A stretch of 10,384 nucleotides of DNA, taken from NCBI GenBank assembly GCA_934668295.1, contig CAKUND010000070.1:1-10384 (forward strand), read 5' to 3'. Of this stretch, positions 6,810 through 10,384 are shown piece by piece (within the stretch, counting starts at the first letter, position 1; every line of letters starts with the position of its first letter). The stretch is from an uncultured Oscillospiraceae bacterium. GTDB lineage: Bacteria; Bacillota; Clostridia; Oscillospirales; Oscillospiraceae. The position numbers and the translations under genes are program-made. Under the pieces are notes generated by a model. That model did no database searches. It saw nothing but the letters and a program-made list of their open reading frames with translations, and was not told the DNA's origin.

Positions 6810-6819
6810 ATAGCTATAC
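6802..6819 (+). repeat. Nested palindromes over the recA -10 and transcription start
   Basis: GCTATAGTATAGC (6802-6814, odd-centred) and GTATAGCTATAC (6808-6819, even-centred) are both perfect palindromes and overlap each other. They cover the -10 hexamer and predicted +1. They may form an operator, or may simply follow from repeated TATAG-like units in an AT-rich promoter. Confidence 0.4.
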
Positions 6820-6843
6820 ACAAAAGAGGAAGGAACTGAGACG

Positions 6844-7941
6844 ATGGAAAAGAAAAAAACAGCCGATCAGACTCCCAATAACGACAAGAAGCAGGCGCTC
6901 GACACTGCCATTCGGCAGATCGAGAAAAACTTCGGCAAGGGCGCGGTCATGCGCCTCGGCGATCGGCCGGATCTTCAGGTAGACGCGATCCCGACCGGCT
7001 CTCTGGCGCTCGATGCCGCACTCGGCATCGGCGGTGTGCCCAAGGGCAGGATCATCGAGATATACGGCCCGGAATCCTCCGGCAAGACGACGCTGGCACT
7101 GCATATTGTCGCACAGGCGCAGAAGCGCGGCGGCGAGGTCGCGTTTGTCGACGCTGAGCATGCGCTCGACCCGGATTATGCCGCCCGCATCGGCGTGGAT
7201 ATCGACTCCATGCTGGTGTCCCAGCCGGATACCGGCGAACAGGCGCTGGAGATCACCGACGCACTCGTGCGCTCCGGTGCGGTAGACGTCGTCGTCGTTG
7301 ACTCTGTCGCGGCGCTGACGCCCCGCGCGGAAATTGAAGGTGAAATGGGCGATACGTTCGTCGGTCTGCAGGCCCGGCTCATGTCGCAGGCACTGCGCAA
7401 GCTGGCCGGCAATATCTCCAAGACGAACTGCGTCGTCATCTTCATCAACCAGCTGCGTATGAAGATCGGCGTTATGTATGGCAATCCCGAAACGACGACC
7501 GGCGGCAATGCGCTGAAGTTCTATGCCTCTGTCCGTATCGATATCCGCCGCACGGAGGCCATCAAGAACGGCTCTGAGGTCATTGGCAACCGCACGCGGG
7601 CCAAGATCGTCAAGAATAAATGCGCGCCCCCCTTCAAAGAGGCGTTTTTCGATATCATGTACGGCGAAGGCATCTCCAAATGGGGCGAGATGGTCGATCT
7701 TGCGGTGCAGCTCGAACTGATCAACAAGAGCGGCAGCTGGTTCTCCATCGGAGACGAGCGTATCGGACAGGGCCGCGATTCGGCCAAGCAGTATCTTATC
7801 GACCATCCCGACGTCGCTGACCGCATTGAACAGTCCATCCGCGACAACATGTGGAAGCTGCAGGGCAAGAACGCCAAGCCGCCCGCATCCGCTGCGGCCA
7901 AGCCCGTGAGCGTCTCCGCTGACGATTTTAACGACGACTGA
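6844..7941 (+). CDS. recA: Recombinase RecA
   Basis: This is the 365-residue ATP-dependent strand-exchange protein. It coats single-stranded DNA, pairs it with homologous duplex, and stimulates LexA self-cleavage in the SOS response. An N-terminal helix/strand domain covers about 1-40 ([17 protein letters not shown]). Walker A is GPESSGKT (75-82), the catalytic Glu105 lies in [10 protein letters not shown], and Walker B is [10 protein letters not shown] (149-158). DNA loop L1 is around EIEGEMGD (163-170). The allosteric Gln203 is in INQLR, and loop L2 includes [15 protein letters not shown] (213-227). The C-terminal domain ends in the usual acidic tail (ADDFNDD). Length and motifs are fully typical. 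The start is ATG 6844, with AGGAAGGA ending nine bases before it. The stop codon shares its last base with the recX start. Confidence 0.99.
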   Translation: MEKKKTADQTPNNDKKQALDTAIRQIEKNFGKGAVMRLGDRPDLQVDAIPTGSLALDAALGIGGVPKGRIIEIYGPESSGKTTLALHIVAQAQKRGGEVAFVDAEHALDPDYAARIGVDIDSMLVSQPDTGEQALEITDALVRSGAVDVVVVDSVAALTPRAEIEGEMGDTFVGLQARLMSQALRKLAGNISKTNCVVIFINQLRMKIGVMYGNPETTTGGNALKFYASVRIDIRRTEAIKNGSEVIGNRTRAKIVKNKCAPPFKEAFFDIMYGEGISKWGEMVDLAVQLELINKSGSWFSIGDERIGQGRDSAKQYLIDHPDVADRIEQSIRDNMWKLQGKNAKPPASAAAKPVSVSADDFNDD

Positions 7942-8582
7942 TGCGCCTGCTTGCCATTCAGGAGCTGCCGCAGTCAAAGCGTGTCAAGCTGGTCTTTGAC
8001 GATGATTCTGTTTTGAAAACGCAGCCGTATCTGCTTGCGGACTTCGGCCTTTACAGCGGAATGGAGCTGACGGAGGGAGACTATCAGTCGCTGCTGGCTG
8101 CCGCCGGAAAGGCGTCTGCAAAAGCACGGGCCGTGCGCATTGTCGCAGCGGCAGGCGTGTCCGAAAAGGAGCTGCAGAAGCGGCTCGTCCAGAAGGGTGA
8201 GGAAGCAGCCGACGCGCAAGAGGCCGTCGGCTGGCTCAAGGAGCTGCATTTGCTCGACGACCGCGAGACGGCCCGCCAGCTCGTTTCAAGCGCGGCGGCA
8301 AAGGGCTACGGAAAAAGCCGCATAAAAAATATCCTGTATGAAAAGGGGATCCCGCAGGAATTCTGGGAAGAAGCGCTTGCGGAGCTGCCCGAAATGGACG
8401 ATGCGATCGACCGCTTCCTGCTCCGCCGCTGGCAGGGCAGGGATCCGGACGAAAAGGAAGTAAAAAAGACTGTGGACGCGCTGATCCGGCGAGGCCACAG
8501 CTGGAAGGATATCCAATCCGGACTCCGGCGCTACCGCGTCGGGCTGGAGCTGGAGGAAATCACGGAGGACGACATATCATGA
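7941..8582 (+). CDS. recX: Regulatory protein RecX
   Basis: This 213-residue cytoplasmic protein modulates RecA, typically by binding in the groove of the RecA filament and inhibiting or tuning strand exchange. The family is built from three-helix repeats. The best-conserved one here is ELHLLDDRETARQLVSSAAAKGYGKSRIKNIL (split here as residues 101-115 and 116-132), containing the LDD and KGYGxxRI signatures; a further repeat includes ALIRRGHSWKDIQSGLRRY (180-198). The N-terminal segment of about 60 residues is less conserved and resembles the extension seen in Firmicutes RecX. Its ATG shares one base with the recA stop (TGATG), which supports tight translational coupling and stoichiometry below RecA. 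Its stop overlaps the rimO start by four bases (ATGA). The assignment rests on the motifs and the adjacent recA. Confidence 0.93.
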   Translation: MRLLAIQELPQSKRVKLVFDDDSVLKTQPYLLADFGLYSGMELTEGDYQSLLAAAGKASAKARAVRIVAAAGVSEKELQKRLVQKGEEAADAQEAVGWLKELHLLDDRETARQLVSSAAAKGYGKSRIKNILYEKGIPQEFWEEALAELPEMDDAIDRFLLRRWQGRDPDEKEVKKTVDALIRRGHSWKDIQSGLRRYRVGLELEEITEDDIS

Positions 8583-9925
8583 CCCATACGATCGGCATGA
8601 TCTCGCTTGGCTGCGCCAAAAATCAGGTCAACGCCGAGCACATGCTCTGGCTGCTTCGGCAGGCAGGTTACGAGATCAGCCCCGACCCGGACGGCGCGGA
8701 GCTCGTCATTGTCAACACCTGCGGCTTTATCGAGTCTGCAAAGACGGAGGCCATTGACAACATTCTGGCTATGGCGCAGCTCAAGGCGGAAGGGCGGATC
8801 CAGAAGATACTTGTGACCGGCTGCCTGGCCCAGCGCTATCAGGAAGAAATTCTGAAGGAGCTGCCGGAGGTCGACGGCGTGCTTGGCACAGGCTCGTATT
8901 ATGATGTTGCGAATGCTGTCGGACAGGTTCTGTCCGGTAAGCGCTATAAGCGCTTCGATGATATCAACGCCGATCAGTCGGAAGAAGGCCGGATCTTGAC
9001 CACGCCGGAGTATTATGCCTATCTGAAGATCGCCGAGGGCTGCGATAATCACTGTGCCTACTGCGTTATCCCGAAGCTGCGCGGCAAGCTCCGCAGCAGA
9101 CCAATCGAAGAACTGGTAAAGGAAGCGGAGCAGCTTGCAGCCGACGGCGTGAAGGAATTGATCGTTGTCGCGCAGGATACCAGCCGCTATGGGCTTGACC
9201 TTTACGGCGAGCGCAGGCTCGCGGAGCTGCTGCGCAGGCTCTGCAAGATTGACGGACTGGTCTGGATCCGGGTACATTATCTCTATCCCGATGAAATGTC
9301 ACAGGAGCTGATCGATGTTCTGGCAAAGGAGCCGAAGATCGTCAAATATTTGGATATCCCTATCCAGCACATCAACGACGAGATCCTGCGGAAGATGAAC
9401 CGGCGCGGCAACGGCGAATACGTCCGGCAGCTGTTCACAAAGCTTCGCCATGAGATCCCCGGTCTTGTGCTCCGCACAAGCCTGATCACCGGTCTTCCCG
9501 GCGAGGGAGAGGCGGAATTTGCGCAGCTGTGCGATTTCCTGAAGGAATACAAGCTCGAGCGCGTTGGTGCGTTCGCGTTTTCACCGGAAGAAGGCACGCG
9601 CGCTGCCGAAATGGAATATCCTGATAGCGAGATTGCCAGGCAGCGCGCAGATATTGTCGCGGGGATCCAGTCGCGTATCATGGACGACTATAACGATTCC
9701 TGTATCGGCAAGGTCATGCAGGTGCTCTGCGAGGGCTATGACCCGGACGAGGAGAGCTATTACGGCAGAACGTATGCAGATTCTCCCGACATTGACGGGA
9801 AAATCTGGTTTACGGCGGAAAAACATATTAAGACCGGCGATTTTGTAGACATCCACGTTGTGGATACCTACGACGGAGAGCTTGTCGGCGTACTGGAGGA
9901 AGAATACAATGACGACTGCGAGTAA
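8579..9925 (+). CDS. rimO: Ribosomal protein S12 methylthiotransferase RimO
   Basis: This 448-residue radical-SAM enzyme adds a methylthio group to the conserved aspartate of ribosomal protein S12 (uS12). The N-terminal UPF0004 domain has Cys12, Cys48 and Cys82, which bind the auxiliary iron-sulfur cluster (LGCAKNQVN, NTCGF, TGCLAQRY). The radical-SAM core carries the CxxxCxxC cluster at Cys155/Cys159/Cys162. The following PKLRGKLRSR segment is of RimO type, whereas MiaB has PxxRGRERSR. A C-terminal TRAM domain covers about 375-442. The ATG overlaps the recX stop (ATGA), and GGAGG (8564-8568) lies ten bases upstream. All cluster cysteines are intact. A related MiaB or MtaB activity is the main alternative but fits the motifs less well. 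Confidence 0.95.
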   Translation: MTHTIGMISLGCAKNQVNAEHMLWLLRQAGYEISPDPDGAELVIVNTCGFIESAKTEAIDNILAMAQLKAEGRIQKILVTGCLAQRYQEEILKELPEVDGVLGTGSYYDVANAVGQVLSGKRYKRFDDINADQSEEGRILTTPEYYAYLKIAEGCDNHCAYCVIPKLRGKLRSRPIEELVKEAEQLAADGVKELIVVAQDTSRYGLDLYGERRLAELLRRLCKIDGLVWIRVHYLYPDEMSQELIDVLAKEPKIVKYLDIPIQHINDEILRKMNRRGNGEYVRQLFTKLRHEIPGLVLRTSLITGLPGEGEAEFAQLCDFLKEYKLERVGAFAFSPEEGTRAAEMEYPDSEIARQRADIVAGIQSRIMDDYNDSCIGKVMQVLCEGYDPDEESYYGRTYADSPDIDGKIWFTAEKHIKTGDFVDIHVVDTYDGELVGVLEEEYNDDCE

Positions 9926-10384
9926 AATTACCCTTGTCCGTGTGGTGCTGATCCCGGTCTACATGGTTCTGATGCTGCTGTCGGCGAACGGCGCAGACTG
10001 GCTGCGCTGGGCTGCTGTCGCGGTTTTCGTGATCGCCAGCATTTCTGATTTTCTGGACGGCTATATTGCCCGCCATTACAATCAGGTCAGCGACTTCGGG
10101 AAATTCCTCGACCCGCTGGCCGATAAGCTGCTGGTGACGGCCTGTATGATGATCTTCGTCGGCTGGGGCCGGATGCCGTCCTGGGTCGTGTTCATCGTGA
10201 TCGCGCGCGAATTTGCCATCAGCGGCCTGCGCATGGTCGCGGCCAGCAACGGAACTGTGATCGCCGCCGGATGGAGCGGCAAGATCAAGACCTCCTGCAC
10301 GATGGTTGGTCTGATCGCCATGATGGTGCTGCCGAATCTTCCGACGCTGGATCTGGTCGTGAATATCGTCATTCTGGTCACAAC
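9909..10384 (+). CDS. pgsA: CDP-diacylglycerol--glycerol-3-phosphate 3-phosphatidyltransferase, N-terminal part
   Basis: This is the first 158 codons of an integral membrane enzyme that makes phosphatidylglycerol phosphate from CDP-diacylglycerol and glycerol 3-phosphate, the committed step to phosphatidylglycerol and cardiolipin. The frame is open to the right edge, so the gene is truncated by the window. The CDP-alcohol phosphotransferase signature is complete: Asp47, Asp50-Gly51, Ala54-Arg55, Gly64, Asp68 and Asp72, with exact family spacing. It is followed by REFAISGLRMVAA and SGKIKT, typical of PgsA rather than of phosphatidylserine or cardiolipin synthases. Hydrophobic segments surround the signature. 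It begins 17 bases inside the end of rimO, with GGAGGA (9895-9900) eight bases before the ATG. Full-length family members are about 180-200 residues, so roughly 25-40 residues are missing. Confidence 0.95.
   Translation, partial: MTTASKITLVRVVLIPVYMVLMLLSANGADWLRWAAVAVFVIASISDFLDGYIARHYNQVSDFGKFLDPLADKLLVTACMMIFVGWGRMPSWVVFIVIAREFAISGLRMVAASNGTVIAAGWSGKIKTSCTMVGLIAMMVLPNLPTLDLVVNIVILVT

Noticed and set aside
6814..7977. A 387-codon - strand frame opposite recA
   Set aside because: It mirrors recA almost exactly and shows no domain; it is a codon-usage shadow.

Overview
This window is a stretch of core chromosome from a moderately GC-rich Gram-positive bacterium, most likely a member of the Clostridia and plausibly Oscillospiraceae/Ruminococcaceae. 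That placement is inferred from protein style: a YqhQ-type DUF1385 protein, a Clostridia-like RimO with the GCAKNQVN motif, a lipoprotein/PhoP/PhoR-type cassette, TTG starts and tight gene packing. It does not rest on any database match. All ten supported genes lie on the + strand. No intergenic gap exceeds about 80 bases. I see no tRNA, rRNA, mobile element, CRISPR array or prophage gene.

Layout. (1) Bases 1-1399 hold the C-terminal 465 or so residues of the replicative DNA polymerase III alpha subunit (dnaE). (2) An AT-rich gap of about 80 bases follows, with a convincing extended -10 promoter and possible 11-base-spaced direct repeats. It drives a likely five-gene operon: a lipoprotein with DxDGDG calcium-loop-type repeats (TTG start at 1479), an OmpR/PhoB-family response regulator, a PhoR-like membrane histidine kinase (TTG start at 3527), a yqhQ-type DUF1385 membrane protein, and prmC. 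(3) A second AT-rich gap of 72 bases carries a near-consensus promoter with overlapping inverted repeats. It drives recA-recX-rimO-pgsA, in which each junction overlaps by 1, 4 and 17 bases respectively. The pgsA gene runs off the right edge.

How the genes work together. The lipoprotein, regulator and kinase look like one envelope-signalling unit. The lipoprotein sits outside the membrane where the kinase sensor domain is exposed, and the direct repeats upstream of the first gene suggest possible autoregulation. yqhQ and prmC appear to ride on the same transcript; PrmC methylates peptide-chain release factors. The second operon joins homologous recombination (RecA), its modulator (RecX), ribosomal protein S12 methylthiolation (RimO) and phosphatidylglycerol phosphate synthesis (PgsA). 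The last two probably share the transcript for reasons of genome organisation rather than a common pathway.

I did not find a convincing novel biological system. The points most worth checking are the lipoprotein-kinase pairing, the corrected lipoprotein start, and the recA control region, which lacks a canonical Gram-positive LexA box but has other strong dyads.
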